A DNA stretch of 64,000 nucleotides, taken from assembly GCF_034702125.1 (NCBI RefSeq), contig NC_085869.1:49185197-49249196 (forward strand), written 5' to 3'. Positions 32,285 to 45,800 of the stretch are shown in pieces. The notes under the pieces were generated by a model that did not search any database, was not told the origin of the DNA, and saw nothing but the letters and a program-made list of their open reading frames with translations. Positions within the stretch are counted from its first letter, which is position 1. Every line of letters starts with the position of its first letter. The translations under genes and the position numbers were made by a program. The stretch comes from Engraulis encrasicolus (Eukaryota; Chordata; Actinopteri; Clupeiformes; Engraulidae).

Positions 32285-35200
32285 CTGTGAGGGGGGGAAG
32301 AAGGAACATCACATAGCATTGGGACATTGGATGAAGCATGTCTGTGCATAGCATTGGGACATTATCATTGCCATGCATGTGTGACACGTTTTACGCTTAG
32401 GCTGTGCTCCAAGGTGGTTGGGTGATGTGAAAGTGAAGAGCATTTCCTTTGGTGATTTCAATGGTTACTCTTCTAAAGAGAATGTTTTGCTTGAACATTT
32501 TAATTTTGCCAATCATAATTTTGGAAAAGAGTTAATAGTGGATGTATGCATGACTTGGTGGCAGACATCTAATACTGTAATTACTGTGGATACGGTAGTC
32601 TTGAATTTTATTTTCATACTCATACAATTTTTTTGCACATTGAGTAAATGTGAGTAAAATTGATAAAAATGATGCTGTATACAGGTAAATACTTAAAGAT
32701 TGGTTGAGGTACTCACGCCAGTGGTTGATGGGTGGGATGGGATGGAAGAGACGGTAGTCTGCTGGGTGGCCACTGATGAGGACCTCTGCTGGAGCTCAAC
32801 AGTCCTGGCCTGCTGGTAACCTGGTATGGCACGGACAAAACAGCAGCTTGACACAGGTACACTGCATCTGAACATTTGTTCAACAGCCTAATGCAGGGAT
32901 GTCAAACTCTGGCCCGAGTGCCAAATGTGGCCAGCGGAGTCATTTTTTTCAGTCCGCGAGATCATTTCAAACGTGTCTTACAGTTGGCCCACTTACACCA
33001 ATAATGTATAGCACAACAAGACTTCAGCATGAAATTTGGAATGATGTCACAGGAGTATGAGTAGGCCCAGGCCAATGAAAGAGCTCACACTGATACGGAA
33101 CACAATCTGTGCAGAACATTTGAACTACCATATGTGATGAGAAAGAGTGTGTGTGAAATGTATTAAGTGCATGTACGCACAATTTTAGTCCATTTTTCAA
33201 AATATTGAGTTCAGCCCGCTACTTTGTTCCAGACTTTGTTTTTGGCCCTCAGTCGATTTGAGTTTGACACCCCCTGGTTTGGGCCTGTGTGTCATTGTGA
33301 TCACAGACCAGATCACATCACAGCACAGTATGCCCAAAGAAATTCCAACATGTATATGAAGAGTTCCATTGCAAAACGGTGTATCCATTTTTAAACATTT
33401 TGGGAAATTGACATTTTTGTATTTGGCATTCCATTGCATCACATTGTAAAATGCACTAATTTCATATAGGTTTAAAAAGTATGTTCTCAAAATATTTGAA
33501 TGGCAGAGTTCACACATAGATGATAGGACTTCTGAACAGTCATTTTCAAGAAAACATGCAAAAGTCAAAAATGGTGGATACACCATTTTGCAATGAAACT
33601 CTTCAAATACACCATAGTATACTCTAAATAACATGAACGTACCTATGGTTGAGGTCCCGTTAAACGTACCTATGGAAGAGGCAGCTATGTTGGTACTGTA
33701 GAGGGACATATGGTGTCCGTCAACGTTCTCAGACACCTCGGACTTGGACTCATCACCGAATCCGCCACTCATGGCACTGGTGGAGCGAGAGTGCTCCTTG
33801 CTGCGACGCTGGGCTTGCACTGGGGGGGAGAGCAGTCAAAGGTTACAGGAGAATATGGCTGTGCTGAGGCAGCGGCTGTATGTTCTGTTAAAGTGGTTCT
33901 CAACCTTTGAACAAACGCCCCCTTGACCTTGTCACAAGTCTTCCAACGCCCCCTTGACCTCATCATAAGCCTGACAACGCCCCCCTTAGTATTGAAAAAT
34001 AGAAATGGACTAATGCCCATCTATGGCAACTAAGCAGCTCCCTTTTCAGCTGTATCCTTCTCAATGCCCTCCCTAAAGCTCCCATTGAGAAACACTATCC
34101 TATTACAAGTATAATGCATGTGAACAATTTAATCCACACACCGTATTACCACGCCCACTAACCCAGCCCATTTCAACGTTTTTCATGCCTTCCCATCTGT
34201 TCCTGTTCTCTGCCCATAGCCCTTCTGTATAATTTAGTACTAGTAATTGCTACCTAAATAGTAATGGCACTGCCCTTATAACTGTGGATAAAAAGGTGAA
34301 TAATTTTAGAATGCACAGTCAATGGACATACGGACTTACACCGGCCTTGGGGCCAAACAATTATTGTTTTGGGACCACTTTCCATTTCTCAGGTGGGTGT
34401 AAGTAGAAGTATAATCATGATTTACAACAGTACAACAGGATGTGATATCATATTAAGACAGTTGTTACACTGAATCTAACAAGTGCCTCATGAGGGTTTT
34501 CACTCAGCTTCTACTCTTACTTTTTACTTTATCCAGCTCTGTCACATTCCTTTAAAAAAAAGGAGACCCTCCAACACCATTTATGTATTATTTTTTCTTT
34601 TTACCTGCCGGACATACTGTACAGTACAGCATGCTACCTGCGCTTTGGGAAGGGGGTTAGGGTGGGACGTTTCAGTTTGCCCCGATCCTTCGGGACCTGT
34701 GGGCCCGTGGGCCTGAACTAAGGCGCCGATTATACATAGCCAAGTATTTTGATAAACAAACATTTTTCATCCCTACCTTTACCGAAATATCTTCGTTCAC
34801 ATCATTGGCAAATTCGAAAAATGCTGCTGAGAGCTGTCATAGACACATTAAGCCTGAGCGAGGTAAGACTGACATTCAAGTCTTAGTTTTTCTCTGGTTA
34901 TATACAGTACAACGCCTAATTCAGGGGTCCCCACATTTTTTTCTCTGGGGGCCACATTGTCGTTCATGACTGATCAGGGGCCGGGATCAATCATGTGGGC
35001 TGTTTACTAGGCCACTGCCTGTTATAGCCATAAGATATCATTACAAGTGATTTGCAAAAGAAGTGAGTACTTCACATGTTTTTCAATTTGAAATACCACA
35101 GCTATTCCTTTTGATTTCTAATAACCATGTAAAAATAGCAAGGAAAGGTTAGTAAAATATGGTGATTGACATTTTATGAGTGATACAATAGAAATGGTAG

Positions 35201-36648
35201 GCCTGTTTATATTACAGTGAGATGAGAAACTATCAAGACAAGAAACTTCTGGTGATTCACACTAGGTTATGAAAATTAAAATATTTAAAAAGTATATTTT
35301 ATCTTTTTTTCTGTGAGGATTGCTTCTTTGGGCCAGTTCAAATGGTGAGGTGTAGAGAGGTGGAGGGCCGGTCAAAGGGGCATGGCGGGCCGCATCCGGC
35401 CCACGGCCTTAGTTTGGGGACCCCTGGCCTAATTGGACTTTTGTATTGAATAGAGGGGCTCGCATTGGGTTAGGGGGCTCTTCAGATGACTTTGTCCTGG
35501 ACCCGGGCAAAGCTGTGTCAGCAACCCTGGCCAGACATTCAGTAAGACATCTCTCTCACCTGACATCATGTGCAGACTCCTGGACTGGATGTTGTCCTCA
35601 GCTGGATCGTAGTCAAAGACGGAGCCAGGGTTTGTGCGCCACACACGGAGGTCTGTTGGTGGCATACACAAACGTGTCCAGAATTAGATGTAGAATTAGA
35701 AGTGTGGATGGACTTGATGGCGAGATGGATCATTCTGTCATTGGCATTTTTTTGTTTTTACTGTGTCAGTGCCTATAACTGTATATGGCAGTGACTATAT
35801 GGCAAAACCAAACAATGCTTGGGCGCACAAAAGTTGAAAACATTTCCACTCTGACTAGGCACAGGCTCAATTACAAACTCAGGTCCATTAGTGTTCCAGC
35901 TGTAGAGTGAGGAGTCTGAACACTTCAGATTCTTTTTTGTGTTTTATTCAAACTACGTTTGGACCATACCAAGGTAGGGAATCTGAAGAAGTCCTCGATG
36001 TAGTTCTGCCAGCATGGAATAAAACAACAAAGGAAACTCCTCCTCACTCTAAAACTCGAATCAGCCTTTGTCCAGCACCTTTATCTGGGATGTGCGTGTA
36101 CAATCTTCCTTTTGTACAGTGGTCCATGTTTTGCATGACCATCTACGAATGCTTGATGATCAAAATGCATGTGACAATAATGCCCAGATACAGTAATAGG
36201 CTACATAGCCTCTACTACAGCGTAGTAAGGCAGCTGGAAGTTCCACATGCCCCCTGCTCCCCCTCAAGCACCTGCCCCTCAAAATCTCTGTGCACGCCAC
36301 TGATATGATGTGTTTTTAGAGGGCCTGTAGGGGAGTGTTGTTTACCAGTGATGGTCTCCAGATCGTGCTCCTCGGCACGCCTCCTCTCCATCTCGACGAC
36401 ACGCCTCTGGATGCCACGGTAGTTGATGTCACTGACGTCCTGGGTGTTCTTCTTCACGCGTTCGGTCACAGGGTCGCTCACAGTCTGGGTGAAGCTACCC
36501 TTGCTCTTCTCGAAGTCCTGGTGATATCTGACCTGTTAGACAAGTTAGGGTGACACACTTGAATAAAATGCAATACAAACACAATTGGGTAAAACTGCTT
36601 CATGGTCATTGCTTTCTGTTGGGATATAAAACTGACCAATAATAATAA

Positions 36649-36694
<46 letters not shown>

Positions 36695-36760
36695 AAATAT
36701 AATTAAAAAATATATAATAAAAACAATATAATAATAGGCCTAATAATAATAATAATAATG

Positions 36761-36820
<60 letters not shown>

Positions 36821-39800
36821 GGCCAAAATAATAAATAAGTTACCAATACAGTTATTTATTTGAGTTAATAAAATAAAAACGAAAGAAAAAGGAAAATGGA
36901 CAGGTGTTAATTTCATAACCTACAACTTTTCTAGCATTTTCCCCCCTACGACTTCTAAAATCAACTTACTCCAGAGATGATGCGCTGAGTCTCCTTCACG
37001 CGCCTCATCTCAGGAGTGTCCAGCACGAATGCGGCCTTGCCCTGCACCTGCTTACGGAAGCTGTCTGAGTACAGCACCTGGGGAACAAGACAGAACAGCG
37101 CAAACAAGAGGTGAGTTACCCAAACAGTATGCGTCCGAATCAATCACACATTGGACATTTAATCGAAATGGGAGAAAGGGAGAGGGAAAAGACACACATA
37201 ACGACAAACGTGGACTATGGTGCGTGTGTGTTGTTATTAATAAACCTCTGACAGATGAATTAGCATATTTCCGCAAACCGCGCGAGGGGAAAACGCAAAC
37301 GGTCCCATGCTGGGAAGGAGGGAGATGGTTGTGCTGGGAGACAATGGCCACAAATGAAGAGATTTGGTGATGATGTGTGACACAGGTAAACTTAAGCAAT
37401 GATGTACACACTATACTGTATTTTTTCATGGTCAACAGGGCGATGGGAAGTTAATATTATTAGCCATCTAAGCAAGAGGGAGAAAGAGTTAGAAGGTTTA
37501 GGTGACTAGCTAACACGCTAGTTCTAGCACAACGTCCCGCTGGAGGAAATACCGAGCTAATGTGTTCTTGGTTCCTTTTCACCCGTTCCATCTCTGGCGT
37601 GAACACCACGGGTGTTCCCTTGACTCCGATGTCCTTATACAAAACCTAGAGTGGAGAGGGACAGTGGGCCCAGAAGGGACCAATCACAAACAGGTACAAC
37701 ATGTAGGCCACCACAGCTAGGCCTTTTACATCCTTGCATTTGATCTCATGACCAGGATGTCTAAAAGGTACTGCTGCTGCCATCACAACACATCTGTCAG
37801 TGAGTGCACCCAAACAGGAGGGGAAAAAAACAGAGAGTTGTGTGAACTGCTGTAATACTAAAAAGTTGTATTAGTGGTGATTGTTATTCTCTCTTTTTTT
37901 TTTTGAACATAGAGAAAAGAAAACACAAAGAGAGAACAACAAGAAGCAGTGGAATGTTTGGTCATTGGAAAGTTGAGTGCACAGCACATCAGACCCTAGC
38001 CTAGGCCTATAGGTTTGGATTAAGGAGGTGAATTTGCTGAGCAATGTTTGTTTTCGGTTGAGGGATGGTACTTGAGGAAGACATGATGAAGGGAAGGGCC
38101 AGTAAGGTCACTCAAAAAGAAATGGATACTTCTTTTCCATCTGCAGTGATGATGGGTTGGTGTTGATAAGGATGGAGATGGAAAATAAAGCAAAAAAAAA
38201 GAAAAAAGTAACCAGTGAAAACCATCAAAGGATGTACTGGGAGGGAACAGGTGAAATGAAGGTTAATTGGAGGGGGAAAAGGCAACTGGAGAGAAAATGT
38301 TGTCGTGGTTCCACTACCGAGCTGATGTTCTTTTGGGTTTCCCGGACGCGCTTCACCTCTGGAAGGTCCGGAATGGCTGTACCTTGACCCAACGAATCCT
38401 TGTACTTTATCTACAGCCCATTTCAATTCCATGCAGGCAGGCAAGAGCAGTGACATAAATGGATAAACCAAATGTCAAATGAAGAATGTGACAGTAGAAA
38501 TGCCCAGAGGCTACATTACGTTACAACACAACAGTAAACAGTGAGAGCAGAATAAGACATCACAGTACACTGCCGTTCTTGATAAACAGACAGCTATGAC
38601 ATAGTTCATAGACACACAGCCATAGCTTGTTTGTTTATCAGACCTACACATTCCTGCATAACATGTTCTTACTGACTGGTTCAACCATTAACATTTCCTC
38701 ATCTACTGTGAAAATAGAAACAGCTTCTGAGCTTTTGATTTGGAAATTGATGTTAAAAATGTTGAAATAATAGTCTCCTGGAGTTGCCCAGTATTTCATC
38801 ACACAAGGTTACAAAGGATCAGTTAGACTGGGAACGTAACAAAAGGGGGCTTCGGGGAAAATCTTTGGACTGTACCGTGCTAATATTTTGCTGATTGCGT
38901 TTAACTCTCTCCATCTCAGGAGTCTCTGATATTGCAGTTCCGCCTCCCAAATCCTCCTTGTACCGAATCTTTCAAAAAGTGAAAACAGATGGCAAAAAAT
39001 GCACAAAAATGCAGAAAACAAGAAGAGAAAACACAAGACAAAAATCACGAACATTGTATTGCCTTACCCGTTGGATGTACTGTAAAAAGTTAAATAACAT
39101 TTTTTAAAAGTTTAAAAAGTTTGCCAAAAAACCACTCAAAACTGGTTAAAAATAAAAAATGTTAAAGCTCACACCATGTTTGAGGAAAACAAAAAGTAAG
39201 TAAAAAAAAGAAAAATGATGTAAAAGTTAGCAGTTGTAGAAATCTGACCTGAATATTATTTACACAAAAAAAGACCTGTCTTGTGTAGAGTCAACCAAGA
39301 AAAAAAAACACGTTAAGAGGGAATAAACGTGAGGTTCACTCAACAGGAGGTGGGGGTAATGAGTTGAAGTAGTAGTTCAAAAGGGTTCCGGGGAGAGGAG
39401 ATACGGTATCTATGGAGACGGGTGTATACTACCGAACTGATGTTCTTCTGTGTCTCCCGGACCCGCTGCACCTCGGGGAGGTCTGGTATGGATATACCCT
39501 GGCCTAGTGAGTCCTTGTACTTTGCCTACCGCCCCGACCATTGCAGCATTATTTTTGTTCAACAAAAGAAGCAAAAAAAGTGACATCACTATATTTGAGG
39601 AAAACAAAAGTAAGTTTTTTAAAAAGTGTGAAAAAATTTATGTAAAAGTTAGCAGCACGGAAGATTTCTGAACTTGTAGAAACCTGCCCTGAATATTATT
39701 TACACAAAAAAAGACCTGTCTTGTGAAGAATCAACCAAGACAGTCATCTCTCGGCAAAAAAACACGTTAAGAGGGAACAAACGTGAGGTTCACTCAACAG

Positions 39801-42800
39801 GAGGTGGGGGTAATGAGTTGAAGTAGTAGTTCAAAAGGGTTCCGGGGGAGAGGAGATACGGTATCTATGGAGACGGGTGTATACTACCGAACTGATGTTC
39901 TTCTGTGTCTCCCGGACCCGCTGCACCTCGGGGAGGTCTGGTATGGATATACCCTGGCCTAGTGAGTCCTTGTACTTTGCCTACCGCCCCGACCATTGCA
40001 GCATTATTTATGTACAGCAACAGAAGCAAAAAAAATGACATCACTATGATACAGTATGATGCAACACGTGAAGGGACAGGATAAAAAAGGGCAACTGCTT
40101 AGCACTATGACAACAAGGCATCTTTTTTTGGTTGTGAAGTTATGTTTTCACCCAACATCATCATGGCTTGTAAAAAGAAAGCATTGTTGACACATCCGTG
40201 TGTGTAACAACACCGTGTTTTGGTGATGGAAGTCTGTATTAAAAAGCTGATGTATGATATTTGTTATGTCATTATCTCTGAGTTGTAACACTTTTATTGG
40301 ATTGCAAATGGTCTCCACTTCACAGCATTAGTATATGAACTGATAACGGCAGAGAATGGTCATTAAATGTGACTGTAGTGTCAATTTATCCTTTTGGAAA
40401 GAGGCAGCAGTATTATCATTTTAAGCATAGGGAAGGAAGGACAGAGGTTTGGGCGAGTGGAGTCATGGGAGGATGGGAAAGATAGGGTCACACCACACCA
40501 GTGTGTACCGTGCTAATATTTTCCTGATTGCGTTTAACTCTCTCCATCTCTGGGGTCTCAGAGATCGCTGTTCCGCCTCCCAAATCCTCCTTGTAAAGAA
40601 TCTTTAAACATTGAGGGGTGAGAGCAGTAGGACATGAAAAAATAAAGTCAGGGATGGTTTGTTTCTTCTTCAGAGACTTTTGTTGTTTTTTTTGGTCTGG
40701 GCAGCCCACCAGACAAAGTTTCGCACCATTTATACAGAAAACATTGACTTCAAACAAAGATGTGAGACGCACACAAGGACACACATTTCACACACTTGAA
40801 CACAAACTATACACTTCAACCACAGCTGGTAAGTGGTGCATAGAAGACTTCACACAGAATAGACAAAACATTGGTAATTAACGTGTCCTAAAGGTTAGGC
40901 TACCACTATTGCTTCAAACAGGAATTTAAAGTTAAAACTTGTAAAAGTTTGTTTATAAAATTATCTTTGTTAATCTACTGTAGTAGTGTGAAGTAGTGGG
41001 GAAAAACAATAAAACCAAGAAAGTGTAAGAAAAAATGAGGAAAAATTATGTTGTTAGGAAACTCAAAAAATATATACTCAAGAGAAGTGAGTACCGAGCT
41101 GAAATTCTTTGAATTTTCTTTAACACGAAGCATTTCAGGTGTCTCCGTTACTGCTGAAACTTTGCCCTTACTGTTTTTAAGGTCAGTCTGGTACTGAAGC
41201 TATAGAGAAGAAAAACACAAGGGCAGTTAAAATGCTTTACAAGAAAAAAAGTTTTGTGGAAAAAATACAAAAAAATCCTACTGTATATGCTACTGTAAAT
41301 ACTTCAAAAGTAAAAAAGAGTACTCTAAGTGAAAGAAGAAAAATGTTGAAACAAAAACCTAAAGATACCTTTAAAACCTAATATGTGAGTTTAGACAAAA
41401 CCCAAAGTGAAACAGGACAGCAACTTGACAACAACATTACACAGTATGACAATACAGTACAAACAAGAAGACAATTGTTTGACTTGAAACACACAAAAAA
41501 GACCACAGAAACAGTTATTGGACTCGAAAAGACATACGGTAAAAACAAAGGCACAGGGGCGATGATGACACTTACGGTGCTGAAATTCTTCTGGTTCTCA
41601 CGCACTCTCTGCATTTCAGGAGTGTCCAGGACGGGGACATAGTGAGACATGGTCCTCTCAGCCTCCTCCTTGTATTTTTTCTGTTGGGAAATAATCATTT
41701 AAACCCATTGATGCTGGATGCTGCGTAGTGAAACATTGACCCAGGCGCCTGAAGCTGCATTGACGGAGCACTCTGGCTCATGAGATTTGAGATTTTTAAA
41801 AAAATTTAAACGTTATGTTAGAACTGAATGAACACATTCTAATGCAAGATGGGGGTCTTAGCTTTTAAATGCATCTTATTTTATTTTCCTACAGTATGTT
41901 CTTCAGAGGCTGGGATATACGTTTTCATAGACTTAGGGCACTTTTACCTAAAAAGGACATAGACACTTATCAGGTGTTTTTTGCAGGTGCTTTAGGCATG
42001 AATGGGTTAATCTTATCAGGTCTGTGAATATTCACATTATTATGAAGATCACGGCAGGTTATGTTATCCTTCACCTTAGAGCTTAGAGCTCTAACAAAAA
42101 TGGTGAGATAAGAATAGTACATAGTACAATGCCATTCCAGAGGCGGAAAGTCTTTCCAACATAACAAAAGGTTCTTACCTGGCTCACAATCTGCTTCATC
42201 TGTTGAGCATGGATGATGTCTGGGGTATCGATCACAGTGGTGTAGATAGAGCGGTCCCTATCGGCGGTCTGCTTGTACTTGGTCTGAGATTAGACATTTA
42301 CAGATCACAGGTCAGTAACCATCCAACCATTTCCAAAATGTACCAGGAAGCATGCTAATTAAGCTTCCATTGGTACACAATACATTTTGCACTTTGATTC
42401 AACAGTCAGAGAGTAGGGTCACTGTAACTGTTACTGTTACTGTTAAGTGTTGAATTTACATGGCAACATTTACTGTGCAGATTCGTAGTTCTTAGCGTTT
42501 AGGGCAGAGGTGCATAGGGTAGAAGTAGAAGCAAATTCATGATGTAAAATAAAGCACATATTACATAGCTGCTTCACCATTCATTATATTGTACCTCACG
42601 ATAGGTTTTACTTTCCTTTTACCTCTTCTTCTACTTTATGCCCCTCTGGACGGTATTCCAAGAACATGGTTAAGTGATAAACCTGGTTAAGTTAACCTAC
42701 AGCCAGGCCATGGTTCACCTGCTAATGGAGAGCCCACAGTCATTCAGGTAAGAAAATGAGGACTACGGGCTCTTCTATTAGATTATTTACCACGACAGTA

Positions 42801-45800
42801 CTTCAAGGTTAATGTAACCTGGTTTACTACTGAGTCATCGTTTTGGAAAGCCCCCTTGGTTTAGGGATACAGTATGACACAAACCTGACTGAGGATATCG
42901 GTCGCGTTTCTGGCCCTCATGAAGTCTGGAGTATCTGTAGCCAAAGCCAACATTCCTTTGCCCTTGATCTCTAGCTCCAATGCCTTCTTGTACACTCTCT
43001 GAAAACCCCAAGACAAATATGTTATAAAAATACATTAAAGTCAACCCTTCAGTTGTCCAGGTGCAGGTGTTAGGCAGGAAGACTTGATCAATATGAAAAG
43101 TTCATTAAACACTGCTCACTAGATACTGTTCTGAAGACGCACTGGGCGAAATGCGTTGTTTGCTCCAAGAAATAAAGAGAAACCAATAACATTGTCCAGT
43201 GTGCAGTGTTAAACAAACGTTATATATATATTATGTTTGTCAATGCTGACTGTTACAAAAAGACCCCAGTTACAATTTCTATCCAGTAGAGAGAGACATG
43301 AACTAAACTTCAAAGAAAGCATTACCATGTGTTACTTATTTTAACAGTTAGGTGCCTAAATTAAGGAAATGCTATGACAATGGAGGTTACCATGGTTAGA
43401 ATCAATGTATGAAAACATTCTACAAAATGGAGGACAACAGGATAATCAAGTAAACCATGTGACAGAAGAGTTATGTGACTTCAAGGAGTCCGTGTAAATC
43501 TGTAAGGCAAAGTCATGTTTAGTGGAAATAAAACATCTGGTTATAAGACGCCATCAATTAAATGATCAAAGCAGAATTATTTATGCTGGATTGACGGTGT
43601 TAGTTACATCAGAAAGTGTTAGTTTACACAGTCGAACAAACAAGGCAGACATTCAGTTGACATGATGGCATGTTAACAAGGCAGCTAAGCCAAGAAGAAG
43701 GGGACTTCTGAGGGGGAGGGGGGCAGTCACGAAACAGCGGTATGATGATGACACATCCTACGACCCGTCCTACCTCGTTGAGGATCTGAGTAGCATTCTT
43801 TGCCCTCAGCAGTTCCGGAGTTTCCTCCAGTACCATGAGACCTTTACCCTTCACCCCTTCCTCTAGATCCCTTCTGTACTCTTTCTACATGGCGGAGAAG
43901 AACAAGAGAGACTGCAGAGAGACAGACACAGGCCGTAGACACACACAAGACAGCAGGGCAACACAGGCACGCAGTACACGAGCCAGCGTTCGGCACAGTA
44001 CTGCTCATACACAAGGCTACATTACACAATTACACCAAACCTCTCTTGCATCAGACCAGGGTGAGACTTACTGTAGACATGTCTTAACGGCCAATCAACA
44101 TCATCGCTTTGGCTCAGAGTACATACAATACACACAGTAGCAGTGCTACAAAATCAACGTACATTTTTTAAATAAGTCCATTAGTTATATATTGTTATTG
44201 TTATGTTATGGAATGGAATCAGATTGCAACTTTTTAAATTGTCACGTTGCATCAAAAGTAGCATGTAGTTTCACATTGTCTGTTCATAATAATGGAAGAG
44301 AGGCGTTGGTGAATTTTGTAAGCAATTGAGAATGAAAAAACATCATACATCGTTCATCATCAGACATATTCACAAAGACAAACAATAGGCCTATAGCACA
44401 GCTCTTTTTTGTTTTTAAAAAGAGTATAATTTAAGTAGAACAATATGAAAAGTTACCACGGTCCAATAATATCTTTACTGTTCCTGGCAGTGACAGGACA
44501 GTCCTTTACAAGCCAAAACCACGACGGTGTTATTCACACACACAACCACGACAAGACACGCTGCAGGTTATGGATGGGTGGGAGGTGTTGGCGAAGTCTG
44601 AGGTTAAATAAGTTAAAAATAGATACTCTAAGAAAAAAAACGTCAAAAGAGAGCGAGAGAGAGACGGAAAAAACACCAATAAAACACTTATTCGCCCTAC
44701 ATAATGACACTCTGGAGTGCTGTGAAAGAGGGAGGAATTACTTTTGGTGTATTATCTGTGAAAGGTGAACCATGCAGCCTAACCTCTACTGTGGAGAAAC
44801 TCAGTAGTCCTCAGAGAAAAGAAAAAAAAATCACTCTTGGGATTAAAAAGGGAGGTGATGATGGCTGGAGGAGGTGATAGCATGACATGTGGTCTTAGTA
44901 TTATTACCGGGGTAGTGAAGAGGGCAGGAGAATGAAAGTGGGGGTCTCCACTTCACTCAACTCAACTCAACTCAACGGGTTACCTCGCTAACTATTTTGG
45001 TGGCATGTCTGACATGTAACATGGCCGGGGTCACCTCCAGGCCTGACAGGTTCTTGCCCCTCATGCCCTCCTCATAGTCCTTCCTATAGTCTTTCTATAT
45101 CCGGCACAGCAGGGATCAGAGAGGCAAATGTCACAACAAGCATCGCTGCCTCAATGCCACCCACCTCCTTACCATTTAGGTGAGCGAGGAGATGTAGAAA
45201 GTAGAAGTACTGTTTTGGATGTAATTACATTCCTAGTGGTATGACGTTACACAAGGTTACAACTGTGTCATATCACATAACTAGGGAACTTGTAACTACA
45301 GCGATAACAATACTTCTACTTTGTACATCTGTTTTCCAGATATACGTGTAGATATTGAATATGTACAGTTGGGACAAAAGATTTCTAGAGAATAGAGTTG
45401 TTATTTTTCTGTGCATAAAGAGTGCGTTCCAGAAGAACAAGACATACAGTACAAGGCAGTACAGTAACGTAGCAACATTATTACATATGCTTGTTAGGTA
45501 CGATGCACATTCATTTGGCAAGCCACATACTCTACCTCGACTTTTGATGCACGGCGAATATATTCAACCAGTAAGCTTTAGTTACATACACATTGAAAGG
45601 TACTACTCATAGTGGTACCCGACTTTAGCTGTGACTTTGTCCTCTACGTTAACATTCAAGGCATGTTTCTCAGTAACAATGACAGCGACACAAGCCAAAA
45701 ACATACGTCTTGGAGTGGGGGAAAAAGGATAATTTAGAGCTAGGCGTCCATGACACAGGTCACCTGCGAAGTGTGGAACATGTTAACAATTGTAACCATG

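Noticed and set aside
32117..32349. Long minus-strand frame overlapping the SH3 exon
   Set aside because: Different frame from the SH3 domain; shadow of a GC-rich coding exon.
33197..33820. 207-codon minus-strand frame as an independent gene
   Set aside because: Its first 50 codons are the neb Ser-rich exon; the rest is intron and MITE sequence read past the donor.
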